NCBI RefSeq assembly: GCF_024055725.1
Contig: NZ_JAMXMX010000006.1
Coordinates: 124,001 to 188,000 of the forward strand
Direction: 5' to 3'
DNA length: 64,000 bases
Source: Actinoallomurus spadix
GTDB taxonomy: Bacteria; Actinomycetota; Actinomycetes; Streptosporangiales; Streptosporangiaceae
Shown here: piece after piece, positions 17,750-27,786 of the stretch
How the letters are laid out: each line of letters begins with the position of its first letter
Position numbering within the stretch: the first letter of the stretch is position 1
Translations under genes and position numbers: made by a program
The notes under the pieces: generated by a model
What the model saw: the letters and a program-made list of their open reading frames with translations, nothing else
What the model was told of the DNA's origin: nothing
Databases searched by the model: none

Positions 17750-18922
17750 TCAGCGGGGCGTGAAGACCGGGACCCAGGCGCCGGACCGGTCCGAATGCTG
17801 ATAGCCGGTGAGCGGCGTGATCTTCCTGCCGTTGACGCTCACCAGGACCAGCCGGTTGTGGAACTCACCCTTGCCCATGCATGCCTTCGGCTCGCAGGCC
17901 AGCGCGATCAGATGGCCGTCGTCGGCCCACGCGCGCAGCTGCTCGACGGGCTGGAGGCCGGCCGTACGCCCGGTCGTGACGTCCTTGACGGCGGTCAGGG
18001 GCCCGGGGCCGGAACCGGGGTTGCGGTTGGCGACGTACCGGCCGTTCGGCGACAACCCGGCCTCCTGGTCGCCCTCCGCCTCGTGGGGCGGTGCCGCCTG
18101 CGGCCTCCCCTGCAGGTCGTAGAAGATCCTGTTGGGTACCGTGCCGGTCGGTGACCAGATCAGCGTGCCCGTCCGGCTCCATCCGAGATCCTGCCTGGTG
18201 TTGGGATTGTTCGTAACCGGGGGGAGGGCACGGAAGGGGCCCGGACGGCCGGTCTTCGCGTCGACCACGGAGAAGCCGGTCCGTGTGCTGGATCTCGGCC
18301 CGTTGGCCAGGTCCGGGTTCTGGGCGTACGCCGTCACGAGGAGCCGCCGCCCGTCCGCGGACCAGGACAGACCGCCGGCCCGGTGATCGAGCGGGATCCA
18401 CCGGGTCACCTTCCGCGTGCGCGTGTCCAGCAGGCCGACCCGCGCGACCGGCAACGGGCCTTCGAGCACGGCCGCCTGCCGCAGGCCGGGTGCGACGGTC
18501 AGATACGCCCAGGGCGTCTCCCGGTAGCGGCCGACCGCCGGGTCGTACACGTACCAGGTGCGCTGCGACGAGGCCGTCACGCCGTTCTTCGCCCGGTGCG
18601 TCACGTAGTAGGCCGACATCGCGATCCGGCCGGCGGCGACGAGCCGTACGGGCGGAGAGTGCGCCGGGTCGGCGTGCAGGCTGGTGTCCGCCGGAGTCGG
18701 CCGGGTCGCCGGTCGTGGCGCCGGCGGCGACGCCGGTTTCCGTTCTAGGCCCGCCGTCACCGCCACCGCCGCGGCCAGTGCCGCCCCGCCGGTCGCCAGC
18801 GCGACCGTACGGACGCGCCGCCGGACGCGGCGGCGCAGCGCACGCTCGGCCAGCCCGGCCGGCACCGTGGCCTCCGCCGACCATTCCGTCAGTGATCGCC
18901 GTAGCAGCGTCTCGAGCTTCAC
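17750..18922 (-). CDS. membrane-anchored beta-propeller-like protein, partner of the SigE-family sigma factor
   Basis: 390-aa protein of unknown function. The cytoplasmic N-terminus (VKLETLLRRSLTEWSAEATV...ALRRRVRRRVR) is followed by one membrane helix (VALATGGAALAAAVAVTAGL, about 40-60), a Pro-rich stalk and an extracytoplasmic domain with TolB/WD40-like turns (LSWSADGRRLLV, GWSRTGTLIWSPTG, LSPNGRYVAN). The GTG start overlaps the sigma-factor stop as GTGA, so translation is coupled. By position and topology it may be the anti-sigma factor or sensor for that sigma factor. This is inference: it lacks a zinc anti-sigma motif. Confidence 0.75.
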   Translation of the reverse strand: MKLETLLRRSLTEWSAEATVPAGLAERALRRRVRRRVRTVALATGGAALAAAVAVTAGLERKPASPPAPRPATRPTPADTSLHADPAHSPPVRLVAAGRIAMSAYYVTHRAKNGVTASSQRTWYVYDPAVGRYRETPWAYLTVAPGLRQAAVLEGPLPVARVGLLDTRTRKVTRWIPLDHRAGGLSWSADGRRLLVTAYAQNPDLANGPRSSTRTGFSVVDAKTGRPGPFRALPPVTNNPNTRQDLGWSRTGTLIWSPTGTVPNRIFYDLQGRPQAAPPHEAEGDQEAGLSPNGRYVANRNPGSGPGPLTAVKDVTTGRTAGLQPVEQLRAWADDGHLIALACEPKACMGKGEFHNRLVLVSVNGRKITPLTGYQHSDRSGAWVPVFTPR

Positions 18923-19437
18923 TGGTGGACCTCCGTCAGGGTTTCCAGCGTGGCCAGCTCGGGGGCGAGCCGGCGTAGGCGGGCCAGGGACCGGTGCGTC
19001 GTGCTGCGTACGGTGCCGACGCTGCAGTCGAGGATCCGGGCCACCTCGGACTCGGACAGGTCCTCGAAATAGCGGAGGATGAGGACCGCGCGCTGCCGGG
19101 CGGTGAGCCGCGCCATCGCCCGCCGTACGGTGATCCTCAGGTCGACGACGGCGGTGTCGTCGTCCCGCGCCGTCTCCGGGAGGGTCGCCACCTGCGTCTC
19201 CCGGCGCGGCCACCGGAGCCGCCACCAGCTGACCTGCTGGTGGTACATCACGCGCCGCACGTAGGCGTCGGGGTCCTCGATCGTGCGCCAGCGGGCCGCC
19301 GTCTTCACGAGCGCGACCTGGAGCAGGTCCTCGGCCGTCTGCTGGTCACCGCCGGTGAGCAGGTAGGCGAGACGCATCAGCGCCGGTGATCGCGCTACCA
19401 CGAACTCGTGAAAATGTCGCTCCGCCGCGGCATCCAT
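18919..19437 (-). CDS. SigE-family ECF RNA polymerase sigma factor
   Basis: Extracytoplasmic-function sigma factor, 172 aa, of the actinobacterial SigE-family group. Region 2 reads RLAYLLTGGDQQTAEDLLQVALVKTAARW with AYVRRVMYHQQVSWWRLRW. Region 4 reads LTARQRAVLILRYFEDLSESEVARILDCSVGTVRSTTHRSLARLR, a complete HTH. I chose ATG 19437 because GGAGG stands five bases before it; a GTG two codons upstream overlaps that ribosome site. The promoter element just upstream (19467-19496) is duplicated before the neighbouring small gene, suggesting autoregulation. Confidence 0.92.
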   Translation of the reverse strand: MDAAAERHFHEFVVARSPALMRLAYLLTGGDQQTAEDLLQVALVKTAARWRTIEDPDAYVRRVMYHQQVSWWRLRWPRRETQVATLPETARDDDTAVVDLRITVRRAMARLTARQRAVLILRYFEDLSESEVARILDCSVGTVRSTTHRSLARLRRLAPELATLETLTEVHQ

Positions 19438-19466
19438 CGTCACCTCCGAAGTGCGTCGATCTCGTT

Positions 19467-19496
19467 AGACGCCTCCGGGGCGCGGTGGCTATGCCG
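19467..19496 (-). promoter_or_regulatory. predicted ECF promoter, copy A (sigma-factor gene)
   Basis: On the minus strand CGGCATAGCC, 14 bases, then GCGTCT. The CGTC core resembles the -10 element of many ECF promoters. The same two blocks with identical spacing occur at 19780-19809, and the matched leader ACGCACTTCGGAGGTG follows both copies. The predicted transcript start leaves a 5' leader of only about 25 bases. Confidence 0.6.
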
Positions 19497-19529
19497 CGCC
19501 AGGCGAAATCGGTGCCGGAAGCTGGGGGC

Positions 19530-19751
19530 TCAGAGGGCGTCCGGCTCGCCCTCCTCGTCGAGGGCGTGCCCGTCGTCGCCGGCGTGCAGGTCCGGCTCGG
19601 GCGCGAGGAGCAGCGTGATCAGGTCGAGGAGGCCACGGAGGAATCCGGGGCGGCCGGCCTCCGGAACGTCCGGCCGGTCGGGTCCTGCCGGGTCGGGTCC
19701 TGCTGGGTCGGGTCGCGGCCCGGTCGGGGCTGCGGCGGTCACGGCGACCAT
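19530..19751 (-). CDS. small hypothetical protein, 73 aa
   Basis: Short Pro/Gly/Asp-rich protein with an internal repeat (PDPAGPDPAGPDR), one short hydrophobic stretch (LRGLLDLITLLLAP, about residues 42-55) and an acidic C-terminus. ATG 19751 sits five bases after GGAGG; a GTG two codons earlier is possible. The leader and promoter-like blocks match those of the downstream sigma gene almost exactly, which argues that it is expressed and probably under the same sigma factor. No family is recognised. It may be a small regulator or membrane-associated effector. Confidence 0.55.
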   Translation of the reverse strand: MVAVTAAAPTGPRPDPAGPDPAGPDRPDVPEAGRPGFLRGLLDLITLLLAPEPDLHAGDDGHALDEEGEPDAL

Positions 19752-19779
19752 GTCCACCTCCGAAGTGCGTCAGCCCCTG

Positions 19780-19809
19780 AGACGCGTCCGGATGCTCACG
19801 GCTATGCCG
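19780..19809 (-). promoter_or_regulatory. predicted ECF promoter, copy B (small hypothetical gene)
   Basis: CGGCATAGCC, 14 bases, GCGTCT on the minus strand, an exact match in both blocks and in spacing to copy A. The spacer itself is only partly conserved, which highlights the two blocks as the selected parts. Confidence 0.6.
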
Positions 19810-19839
19810 GCGGACCGGCCCTTCCCGCGCCGTCGATGA

Positions 19840-21114
19840 TCAGCGCGCCGCCGCGCGTGCCCCGGCGAGCATCGCCCGCGTGATCCGGTCGACGTCGTCG
19901 GGCGCGCAGACGTACGGCGGCATCGTGTAGATCAGGTTGCGGAACGGCCGGAGCCACACCCCCTCGGCCATGACGGCGTCCTGCACGGTGCCGACGTCGA
20001 CGGGGTCGGTCAGCTCGATCACGCCGATCGCGCCGAGCACCCGGACGTCGGACACGCCGGCCATGCCACGGGCGGGCTCCAGACCGGCCGTGAGGAGCTT
20101 CTCGATCCCGGCGACCTCGGCCCGCCAGTCGCGCTCCCGCAGCAGCCCGATGGACGCGGTGGCGACCGCGCAGGCGAGCGGGTTGGCCATGTACGTCGGG
20201 CCGTGCATCAGCACGCCGGCCTCGCCGTCGCCGATGCCGCGGGCGACCCGGTCGGTGCACAGCGTCGCGGCCATCGTGAGGTAGCCGCCGGTGAGCGCCT
20301 TGCCGACGCACATGATGTCCGGGCTGATCCCGGCCCGCTCGCACGCGAACAGCGTGCCGGTGCGGCCGAACCCGGTGGCGATCTCGTCGAGGATCAGCAG
20401 GACGTCGTGCCGGTCCGCGAGTTCGCGCAGCAGGCGGACGTACGCCGGGTCGTGGAAGCGCATGCCGCCCGCGCCCTGGACGACGGGTTCGACGATGATG
20501 GCGGCCAGTTCGTGGGCGTGGGCGGCGACGAGGCTCTCCAGCTCCGCGGCGTACGCGGGCTCGTACGTCGCCGGGGGCATGGGCGCGAAGACATGGGCGG
20601 GCAGCAGGTCCGTGAACAGGTGGTGCATGCCGCCGACCGGGTCGCAGACGGCCATCGCGCCGAACGTGTCACCGTGGTACCCGCCGCGCACGGTGCACAG
20701 CCGGGTCTTGTCCGTACGCCCCCGCGACCGCTGGTACTGCAGCGCCATCTTGATCGCGACCTCGACGGACACCGACCCCGAGTCGGCGAAGAACACCTTC
20801 GTGAGCGGGTCCGGCGTGCAGTCGACCAGGAGCTCCGCGAGGCGTACGGCCGGCGGGTGGGTGAGGCCGCCGAACATCACGTGGGCCATCGCGCCGAGCT
20901 GCCGGGTGATGGCCGCGTCGAGGACGGGGTGGGCGTACCCGTGGATCGCCGCCCACCACGACGACATTCCGTCGATCAGCTCGCGGCCGTCGGCGAGGGT
21001 CAGCCGGACTCCCTCGGCGGCGACGACCGGATGCACCGGCGTGGTCGCCGGCATCGGGGCGTACGGGTGCCAGATGTGCTCCCGGTCGTACGCGAGGAGT
21101 TCCTCAGGGCCCAT
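19840..21114 (-). CDS. bioA: adenosylmethionine-8-amino-7-oxononanoate aminotransferase
   Basis: PLP-dependent class III aminotransferase of biotin synthesis, using S-adenosylmethionine to convert KAPA to DAPA. Length 424 aa. Features are HIWHPYAPM at the N-terminus, [40 protein letters not shown], the [11 protein letters not shown] cofactor aspartate region and the Schiff-base lysine in [11 protein letters not shown] (about residue 275), then [13 protein letters not shown]. The ATG ([18 protein letters not shown]) agrees with the family start; longer in-frame extensions are unlikely. No other biotin gene is next to it here. Confidence 0.93.
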   Translation of the reverse strand: MGPEELLAYDREHIWHPYAPMPATTPVHPVVAAEGVRLTLADGRELIDGMSSWWAAIHGYAHPVLDAAITRQLGAMAHVMFGGLTHPPAVRLAELLVDCTPDPLTKVFFADSGSVSVEVAIKMALQYQRSRGRTDKTRLCTVRGGYHGDTFGAMAVCDPVGGMHHLFTDLLPAHVFAPMPPATYEPAYAAELESLVAAHAHELAAIIVEPVVQGAGGMRFHDPAYVRLLRELADRHDVLLILDEIATGFGRTGTLFACERAGISPDIMCVGKALTGGYLTMAATLCTDRVARGIGDGEAGVLMHGPTYMANPLACAVATASIGLLRERDWRAEVAGIEKLLTAGLEPARGMAGVSDVRVLGAIGVIELTDPVDVGTVQDAVMAEGVWLRPFRNLIYTMPPYVCAPDDVDRITRAMLAGARAAAR

Positions 21115-21217
21115 GCGACCCCATGATGGCAGCCGTGACGGTCTCAGGCGCCGATCTCGGCGACGGCCCCGGGCGGGGAACGACGACGGCCCGGGGCGGG
21201 GATCTCCGCTCCGCTCG

Positions 21218-22648
21218 TCAGCCCTGTTCGCGGGCCCACTCGCGGAGGGCCTCGGCGGCGGCCTCCTTGCCGATCGGGCCGCGGTCGAGCCGCACATCGA
21301 GCAGGAACTTGTACGCCTTGCCGACGGCCGGGCCCGGCCCGATGCCGAGGATCTGCTGGATCTCGTTGCCGTCCAGCTCGGGACGGATCTTCGCGAGCTC
21401 CTCCTCCTGCTGCAACCGGGCGATCCGCTCTTCGAGCCGGTCGTAGGTGCGGGCCAGCGCGGTGGCCTTGCGCCGGTTGCGGGTCGTGCAGTCGGCGCGG
21501 GTGAGCTTGTGCAGCCGCGGCAGCAGGTGCCCGGCGTCGCGGACGTAGCGGCGCACCGCCGAGTCGGTCCACTCGCCCGTTCCGTACCCGTGGAAGCGCA
21601 GGTGCAGCTCGACGAGGCGGGAGACGTCGGCGACGACGTCCTTGGGGTAGCGCAGCGCGGTGAGGCGGCTCTTGGCCATCGCCGCGCCCACGACCTCGTG
21701 GTGGTGGAAGGTCACGCGGCCGCCGTCGACGAAGGAGCGTGTCTTCGGCTTGCCGATGTCATGCAGCAGTGCGGCCAGCCGCAGCACGAGGTCCGGGCCG
21801 TCCTCCTCCTGGGCGATGGCCTGTTCGAGCACGATCAGGGTGTGGTCGTAGACGTCCTTGTGCCGGTGGTGCTCGTCGATCTCCAGCCGGAGCTTGGGAA
21901 GCTCGGGCAGCACCCGCTCGGCCAGCCCGGTGTCGACCAGCAGGGTGAGGCCGGCGCGCGGGTGCGCGCCGAGGATCAGCTTGGACAGCTCGTCGCGGAC
22001 GCGCTCGGCCGAGACGATGTCGATGCGGTCGGCCATCGCCTTCATCGCGGCGACTGTCTCGGGGGCGACGGTGAAGCCCAGCTGGGCGGCGAACCGGGCG
22101 GCGCGCATCATCCGGAGCGGGTCGTCGTCGAAGGAGTCCTCGGGGCGCCCGGGCGTCCGGATGATCTTCTGCTTCAGGTCGCGCAGGCCGCCGAAGAGGT
22201 CCACGAACTCGTGTCCGGGCAGGCGGGCCGCCATGGCGTTCACCGCGAAGTCGCGGCGGGCGAGGTCGCCTTCCAGGGAGGTGCCGTACGTCACCTCCGG
22301 CTTGCGGGAGCCGGGGTCGTAGGACTCGCTGCGGTAGGTGGTGATCTCGAGCTGGAGGTCGCCCTTGCGGAGCCCGATCGTGCCGTACTCGATGCCGATC
22401 GTCCAGACGGCGTCCGCCCAGCGCTCGACGATCCGCAGGACCCGGTCGGGATGGGCGTCCGTGGCGAAATCGAGGTCGTTGACCGGGCGCCCGAGCAGGG
22501 CGTCGCGTACGGGGCCGCCGACGAGCGCGAGCTGGTGGCCCGCGTCCGCGAAGCGCCGGCCGAGCTCGTCGGCGAGGGGCGTCACACGCCGCAGCAGCTC
22601 GCTGACTGCCACGTGCTGGTCGGAGGTCACGTCATGGTCGTTCGGCAC
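21218..22648 (-). CDS. pcnA: CCA tRNA nucleotidyltransferase
   Basis: CCA-adding enzyme that builds or repairs tRNA 3' ends, 476 aa. The nucleotidyltransferase domain has [24 protein letters not shown] and [13 protein letters not shown]; then come [14 protein letters not shown] (neck) and an HD domain with DHTLIVLEQ and [12 protein letters not shown] (about residues 290-310). The start is GTG ([13 protein letters not shown]). A TAGGCT hexamer ends eight bases before it and no ribosome site is visible, so a leaderless mRNA is likely. The gene is divergent from the YbaK-like/Nudix/DUF6049/MurJ cluster, the same arrangement as Rv3907c-Rv3908 in M. tuberculosis. Confidence 0.93.
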   Translation of the reverse strand: MPNDHDVTSDQHVAVSELLRRVTPLADELGRRFADAGHQLALVGGPVRDALLGRPVNDLDFATDAHPDRVLRIVERWADAVWTIGIEYGTIGLRKGDLQLEITTYRSESYDPGSRKPEVTYGTSLEGDLARRDFAVNAMAARLPGHEFVDLFGGLRDLKQKIIRTPGRPEDSFDDDPLRMMRAARFAAQLGFTVAPETVAAMKAMADRIDIVSAERVRDELSKLILGAHPRAGLTLLVDTGLAERVLPELPKLRLEIDEHHRHKDVYDHTLIVLEQAIAQEEDGPDLVLRLAALLHDIGKPKTRSFVDGGRVTFHHHEVVGAAMAKSRLTALRYPKDVVADVSRLVELHLRFHGYGTGEWTDSAVRRYVRDAGHLLPRLHKLTRADCTTRNRRKATALARTYDRLEERIARLQQEEELAKIRPELDGNEIQQILGIGPGPAVGKAYKFLLDVRLDRGPIGKEAAAEALREWAREQG

Positions 22649-22761
22649 GGCAATCGAGCCTAAGTCCTCGCAGGTGCCGGGCAAAACGCGAATCACCCCT
22701 CGGGTGATCCGCTAAGACCCCTGAATCGGGGTAAACCACCTGAACGGGCACGGGGACCACG

Positions 22762-23292
22762 ATGAAGGACGCACTCTCCATCCATCGGCTCCTGCTGGAG
22801 CGCCAGACGGCACACGAGATCGTACGCCTGCCGAGACACATCAGCTGCGCGGACGATCTCCCAGAGGTGCTCGGCCTCCCCTCCTCCCGCTGCCTGTGCA
22901 CGCGGATCTACCTCCCGTACGAGCCCGGCCGGCTCTACACCGAGCACCATCCCCTCATCGCGGTGATCGTTCCCGCGGGGAGCCGGCCCGCGCCGTCCGT
23001 CGTCGCCGACGTCGTCGGCGTTCCGGAGATCCGCCCGGCACCGGTCGATCTGGTGAACGCGGTCACCGACTACGCGGCGGACCTGGTGGCGCCCCTCCTG
23101 CTGCCCTCCGAGGTCACCATGCTGGTGGACCAGCGGACGACGTACACCGACGAGGTCGTCTACACCACCACGGGAGAGCCGTGGACCGCCCTCGGGATTC
23201 ACACCGTCGACCTGGTCGCGCTCTGCGAGGCGAAACCCACACCGATCCCCTGCACGGGCGCGAACGACGCCCCGCGTCCCACCGATCATTGA
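22762..23292 (+). CDS. YbaK/EbsC-family aminoacyl-tRNA deacylase-like protein
   Basis: 176-aa protein resembling the editing domain superfamily YbaK/ProXp that hydrolyses mischarged tRNA. It begins with the typical [36 protein letters not shown] segment. Later blocks are [15 protein letters not shown], the conserved core around [21 protein letters not shown], and [21 protein letters not shown]. Here the usual catalytic lysine of the first helix region is not obvious, so activity is uncertain. It lies 35 bp before the Nudix gene and starts ATG after a GGGGA site. Confidence 0.75.
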   Translation: MKDALSIHRLLLERQTAHEIVRLPRHISCADDLPEVLGLPSSRCLCTRIYLPYEPGRLYTEHHPLIAVIVPAGSRPAPSVVADVVGVPEIRPAPVDLVNAVTDYAADLVAPLLLPSEVTMLVDQRTTYTDEVVYTTTGEPWTALGIHTVDLVALCEAKPTPIPCTGANDAPRPTDH

Positions 23293-23327
23293 CCGAGGAC
23301 GCACCTACGGCTACTACGATTGCGGCC

Positions 23328-23804
23328 GTGTCCCGCCCGCGCAGACCAACTCGTCGGACCGCCGGCCCCTCGGGCCGTCACCGCGAGGAGACGTCGGCGG
23401 GCGGACTGGTCGTCGACACGGCGGGCACCCCGCGAGCCGCGTTGATCGCCAGGTACGACCGAGACGGCAGGCTTCTGTGGTCGCTGCCGAAAGGGCATCT
23501 CGAGGCCGACGAGACGATCGAGGAGGCGGCCGTGCGCGAGGTCGAGGAGGAGACCGGCATCCGAGGCCGGATCCTCGCCCCACTCGGCAGCGTGGACTAC
23601 TGGTTCTCCGCCCACCGGAGACGGGTGCACAAGACCGTGCACCATCATCTGCTGATCGCCGTCGGAGGGACCCTCTCGGACGGTGACGCGGAGGTCGCCG
23701 AGGTCGCCTGGGTCCCGCTCGACGAGGTCACCGACCGTCTCGCCTACGCCGACGAACGAGCCCTCGTCGTCAAGGTGCCCGAGCTGCTCGCGGGCACCGT
23801 ATGA
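23328..23804 (+). CDS. Nudix hydrolase (MutT4-like)
   Basis: Nudix-fold pyrophosphohydrolase, 158 aa. An Arg-rich N-terminus ([12 protein letters not shown]) precedes SAGGLVV and the Nudix box [20 protein letters not shown] (about residues 50-70), with all glutamates of GX5EX7REXXEE present. The substrate is probably a nucleoside diphosphate derivative, by analogy with MutT4 at the same locus in mycobacteria (Rv3908). The start is GTG. TACGAT ends seven bases upstream with no ribosome site, so a leaderless transcript is likely. Its stop overlaps the next ATG by four bases. Confidence 0.88.
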   Translation: MSRPRRPTRRTAGPSGRHREETSAGGLVVDTAGTPRAALIARYDRDGRLLWSLPKGHLEADETIEEAAVREVEEETGIRGRILAPLGSVDYWFSAHRRRVHKTVHHHLLIAVGGTLSDGDAEVAEVAWVPLDEVTDRLAYADERALVVKVPELLAGTV

Positions 23805-25894
23805 AGCGGCTGCTCGCCCTCGTCGTCCCGCTGGCGCTCACCGGAGGCCCGGCGTTCGCCGCGAGCCCCCCGCCCCACCCTGGCACCCACGCCGCGCACA
23901 CCACCCGCGCCGCGACCTCCGAACGGGCGTCCCGCGAGAGACAGCCCGCGACCAAGTCGCCGGTCAACCTCGTCATCGACGGGATCACCCCGAGCTACCT
24001 GCGGCAGTCCTCCCAGACCCTGAAACTCTGGGGGCAGGTGCAGAACCAGTCCGACAACGCCTACCAGCGGCTCACCGTGCGCCTCGTCTACTCCGCGCAG
24101 CCCGAGCTGAGCCGCGGCGCGCTCCAGTTGTACGCCGACGGGAAGGGCCCCGACCCGTACACCGCCGGCGCCGTACAGTCGGTGCCGGCGGCCGCACAAC
24201 CGGGCGGCAAGCAGCCGTGGTCCCTCAAGGTGCCCGTCAGCCGGATGCGCCTGCCCGGGTTCGGCGTCTACCCGCTCGCCGTCGAGGTGCTGAACTCCGT
24301 CAACCAGGTCGTCACCCGGCAGCGCACGTTCATCACCTACTTCCCGCGGACCACCTCGGCCCAGAAGACCCGTGTCTCGTGGGTCTGGCCCGTGGTCGAC
24401 CAGCCGCACCGCGCCGACGACTCGACGTTCACGGACGACCGCCTGGAACGCGCGCTGGCCGCCGGAGGCCGGTTGAACGACCTCGTCGCGGCGGCCAATC
24501 GGTACAAGTGGGTCAGCTGGCTCGTCGACCCCGCGCTGGCTGACGACGCCGCGCAGATGGCCGGCAAGGACGGCTACACCGTCAAGGACGCCCGCAAGCC
24601 GAAGAGCGCCCCCGCGGAGACATGGCTCGCGTCCCTGCGAACCGCCCTCGCCGGCAAGACCGCCATCGCCACGCCGTACGCCGACCCGGACGTCGTCGCC
24701 CTGTCGCGCGCCGGCATGGGCCAGGACCTCAAGACCGCCGTGACCGCCGTGGGGTCCGCCCTCGGCCGGGCCAACCTGCCGCTGCAAAACACCTCGGTGG
24801 CGGTGCCGCCGGAGGGCCCCGTCGACCAGCGGACCCTGACCGACCTCGTCAAGGCGGGGGCCGGCACCATCCTGCTGAACAGCACCGTCCTGCCGAACCT
24901 GCAGGCCCAGAACCACACCCCCGACCCCGTCGCGCAGAAGCGGATCGACGGCAAGAACGTCAAGCTCGTCGCGTACGACGACACGATCAACAAGGTCCTC
25001 GCCGCGGAGACCGACGAGCCGGGCGGAGTCGCGCTCGCCGAGCAGCGGTTCCTCGCCGAGACCGCCATGATCACCAACGAGCAGCCGTACAACCCGCGCA
25101 CCGTGGTCGTCGTGCCGCCGCGCCGCTGGAGCCCGGGCGCGACCTTCGCCAAGGACCTGCTCCAGCTCACCCAGCACGCGCCCTGGATGCGCCCCGTCCA
25201 GCTCCGCACCGCCCTCAAGCAGAAGCCGGAGCCGCGCACCTTCCTGCCGCAGAAGGGCCAGACCGGCCTGTCGAAGCGCTACCTGAAGCCGGTGCACGAC
25301 CTCAGGCGGGAGGCCTGGCGGTTCGACATGATCTTCCAGCCACCGGCGAGCGGGTTCACCCTCGGCGCCCTGCGGCTCGAGTCGTCGGCCTGGGGCGACC
25401 AGACCCGGACGGGCCTGAGGCTGCGGCAGACGATGGAGAGCCGGCTCAGCACCGCCCAGAACAAGATCAAGGTGCTCAACGACCACTTCGACCTGGCGGG
25501 CAAGTCCGGGCAGGTGCCGATCACGGTCTCCAACGAGCTCGAGCAGGGCACCGTGAAGATCAGGCTGCGCGCCGTCTCACAGAACGACACCCGGCTCCAT
25601 GTCGAGGGCCCCGGGTCGAAGCAGAGCGAGATCACCCTCGAGGCCGGCCACAAGGAGACGGTCAACCTCTACATGAAGGCGGCGGCCAACGGCCCCGCTC
25701 AGGTCTACCTCCAGTTGCTCGGCCCGGACGACCAGCCGTTCACGACGACCAGGGTGCTCCAGGTCCGCGCGACCGCGTACGGGCGAACCGCGCTGCTCAT
25801 CACGGGCATCTCACTTGCCGTACTCTTCGTCGGCGTCGGATATCGCGTGATACGGCGCCGAGGCGACGAAGCGGAGGGCACGACCGGTGACTGA
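23801..25894 (+). CDS. DUF6049 family secreted membrane-anchored protein (Rv3909-like)
   Basis: 697-aa protein with a signal peptide ([20 protein letters not shown]), a large extracytoplasmic body and a single C-terminal membrane helix ([18 protein letters not shown]) followed by a basic tail. No catalytic motif is seen. Blocks such as [24 protein letters not shown] suggest beta-sandwich folds, and the C-terminal part ([22 protein letters not shown]) also looks like a beta domain. It sits directly before murJ in actinobacteria, including mycobacteria, so a role in envelope assembly is plausible. Coupled to the Nudix gene by ATGA and to murJ by an 8-bp overlap. Confidence 0.85.
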   Translation: MKRLLALVVPLALTGGPAFAASPPPHPGTHAAHTTRAATSERASRERQPATKSPVNLVIDGITPSYLRQSSQTLKLWGQVQNQSDNAYQRLTVRLVYSAQPELSRGALQLYADGKGPDPYTAGAVQSVPAAAQPGGKQPWSLKVPVSRMRLPGFGVYPLAVEVLNSVNQVVTRQRTFITYFPRTTSAQKTRVSWVWPVVDQPHRADDSTFTDDRLERALAAGGRLNDLVAAANRYKWVSWLVDPALADDAAQMAGKDGYTVKDARKPKSAPAETWLASLRTALAGKTAIATPYADPDVVALSRAGMGQDLKTAVTAVGSALGRANLPLQNTSVAVPPEGPVDQRTLTDLVKAGAGTILLNSTVLPNLQAQNHTPDPVAQKRIDGKNVKLVAYDDTINKVLAAETDEPGGVALAEQRFLAETAMITNEQPYNPRTVVVVPPRRWSPGATFAKDLLQLTQHAPWMRPVQLRTALKQKPEPRTFLPQKGQTGLSKRYLKPVHDLRREAWRFDMIFQPPASGFTLGALRLESSAWGDQTRTGLRLRQTMESRLSTAQNKIKVLNDHFDLAGKSGQVPITVSNELEQGTVKIRLRAVSQNDTRLHVEGPGSKQSEITLEAGHKETVNLYMKAAANGPAQVYLQLLGPDDQPFTTTRVLQVRATAYGRTALLITGISLAVLFVGVGYRVIRRRGDEAEGTTGD

Positions 25895-27620
25895 GGCACA
25901 ACCAGGCCCCGAGGCCGCGGTGACCCGGGTCGATCTCCCGGCGATCTCCCCCGAGGAGCCCGCCGAGGAGCCCGGCCGCCGCGGCGGCGTCAGCGGACTG
26001 CTCAAGTCCAGCGCCGTCATGGCCCTGGGCACGATCGCGTCCCGCCTCACCGGCTTCGTCCGCACGGCCGTGCTCGTCATGGCGCTGGGCACCCTCGCGC
26101 TCGGTGACGTCTACAACACGGCGAACACCTTCCCCAACGTCATCTACGACCTGCTCCTCGGCGGCGTGCTCACCGCCGTGCACGTCCCGATGCTGGTGCG
26201 CGCCCTGGAGAAGGACCGCAAGTACGGTGAGGAGTACGAAGCGCGCCTGCTGACGCTCGTCCTCGGCGCGCTCCTGGCGCTGACGGCGATCGCGATGGTG
26301 TGCGCGCCGCTCCTCGTCGACCTGTACGCCGGCTCGTACGACAAGCAGAAGCACGACCTGGCGGTCATCTTCGCGCTGTTCTTCCTGCCGCAGATCTTCT
26401 TCTACGGCGTCGGGGCGCTGGCCGGCGCGTCGCTGAACGCCCGCGGCAGCTTCGCCGCGCCCATGTGGACGCCGGTGCTCAACAACATCGTCGTGATCGT
26501 CGTCGGCATCGCGTTCCTCTTCGTGGCCGGCCAGGACGTCGGCCCGGGGAACATCAGCCACACCGAGATCGTGCTCCTGGCGGGCGGCACCACTCTCGGC
26601 ATCGTGATCCAGACGATCGCCATGTGGCCGTCCCTCCGCAAGGTCGGCTTCCGGTACCGCCCGCGGTTCGACTTCCGCCGCGAGGAGCTGGCACCGGTCG
26701 GCGGCATGGCACTGTGGACGCTGCTGTACGTCGCGATCCAGCAGATCGGCTTCGTCGTCAACACCAACATCGCCAACGGCGCCGGTGACAAGGGCGCCCG
26801 CGAGGGCATCTCGTACGGCGTCGGGCTCACGCCGTGGAGCAACGCGTACCTGCTGTTCCAGCTCCCGTACGCGATCGTCGGCGTCTCGGTGGTCACGGCG
26901 CTGCTGCCGCAGATGAGCCGGCATGCCTCCGAGCGGCGCTTCGACCTGGTCCGGGAGGACATGTCGTCGGCGCTGAACCTGTCCTCGGTGGTCATCGTGC
27001 CGGCCGCCGCGCTGCTGTTCGCGCTGGCGCCGGAGATGACCACGGTGTTCTTCGCGCACGGCCACACGAAGGTCTCCGACGCGCTGATGATCGCGAACGT
27101 GCTGCAGGCGTTCACGTTCGCGCTGGTGCCCTTCGCGATCTACCAGCTGCTGCTGCGGGTCTTCTACGCGCTCGCCGACACCCGTACGCCGGCGTTCATG
27201 GCCGTCTTCAACGTCGCGATCAGCATCACGCTCGGGGTGATCGGCTACAAGACGCTGCCCACGGACCAGATCGTGGAGGGCATCTCGATCGCCCTGGGCG
27301 TGTCCTGGACGTTCGGCTGTGTCGTCGCCGCCCTCATCTTGCGCCGCCGGCTGAACGGACTCGGCGCCCGGCACATCGTCACGTCGCACGTGAAGATCGC
27401 GGTCGCGACGGTTCCGGCGCTGGGGTTCGCGCTCGCCGTTCATCTGCTCGGTTACAAGCTGTTCTACTACCACCTCATCTCGTCGCTGGGCGTTCTGGTG
27501 GTCGGCGGTGGCGGGGCCATGGTGCTGTACTTCCTGGTCGCGCGCCTTCTGCGCATTCCGGAGTTGCAATCGCTGCAGCGAACCGTGATGGCCAGATTGC
27601 CCGGTCGTGGGGCGAGTTAG
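25887..27620 (+). CDS. murJ: lipid II flippase MurJ
   Basis: MOP-superfamily flippase moving lipid II across the membrane, 577 aa, about fourteen hydrophobic helices. The N-terminal cytoplasmic arm (about 45 residues) is Pro/Glu rich; the first helix region SSAVMALGTIASRLTGFVRTAVL carries the conserved Arg residues of the MurJ cavity. Further blocks are FPNVIYDLLLGGVLTAVHVPML, FFLPQIFFYGVGALAGASLNARG, FAPMWTPVLNN-like and YQLLLRVFYALADTRTPAF. The start is GTG, overlapping the DUF6049 gene. Unlike mycobacterial MviN (Rv3910), no pseudokinase is fused to its end; that domain is the next gene. Confidence 0.93.
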   Translation: MTEAQPGPEAAVTRVDLPAISPEEPAEEPGRRGGVSGLLKSSAVMALGTIASRLTGFVRTAVLVMALGTLALGDVYNTANTFPNVIYDLLLGGVLTAVHVPMLVRALEKDRKYGEEYEARLLTLVLGALLALTAIAMVCAPLLVDLYAGSYDKQKHDLAVIFALFFLPQIFFYGVGALAGASLNARGSFAAPMWTPVLNNIVVIVVGIAFLFVAGQDVGPGNISHTEIVLLAGGTTLGIVIQTIAMWPSLRKVGFRYRPRFDFRREELAPVGGMALWTLLYVAIQQIGFVVNTNIANGAGDKGAREGISYGVGLTPWSNAYLLFQLPYAIVGVSVVTALLPQMSRHASERRFDLVREDMSSALNLSSVVIVPAAALLFALAPEMTTVFFAHGHTKVSDALMIANVLQAFTFALVPFAIYQLLLRVFYALADTRTPAFMAVFNVAISITLGVIGYKTLPTDQIVEGISIALGVSWTFGCVVAALILRRRLNGLGARHIVTSHVKIAVATVPALGFALAVHLLGYKLFYYHLISSLGVLVVGGGGAMVLYFLVARLLRIPELQSLQRTVMARLPGRGAS

Positions 27621-27786
27621 GAGGCACTGCCCGTAAGGTGGGAGAGCGCGACTCGCGCCGGGTAGTAATCCAGCGACGCTCCTCGAGCGTCCTACGATCG
27701 GGCGGGATTGTGATGAAGTCTTCCTCCGTCCATAAGGGAACGAGGGAGGGTCGAAGGCGTAAGGGAGCCACGGCACTGATGATGGG

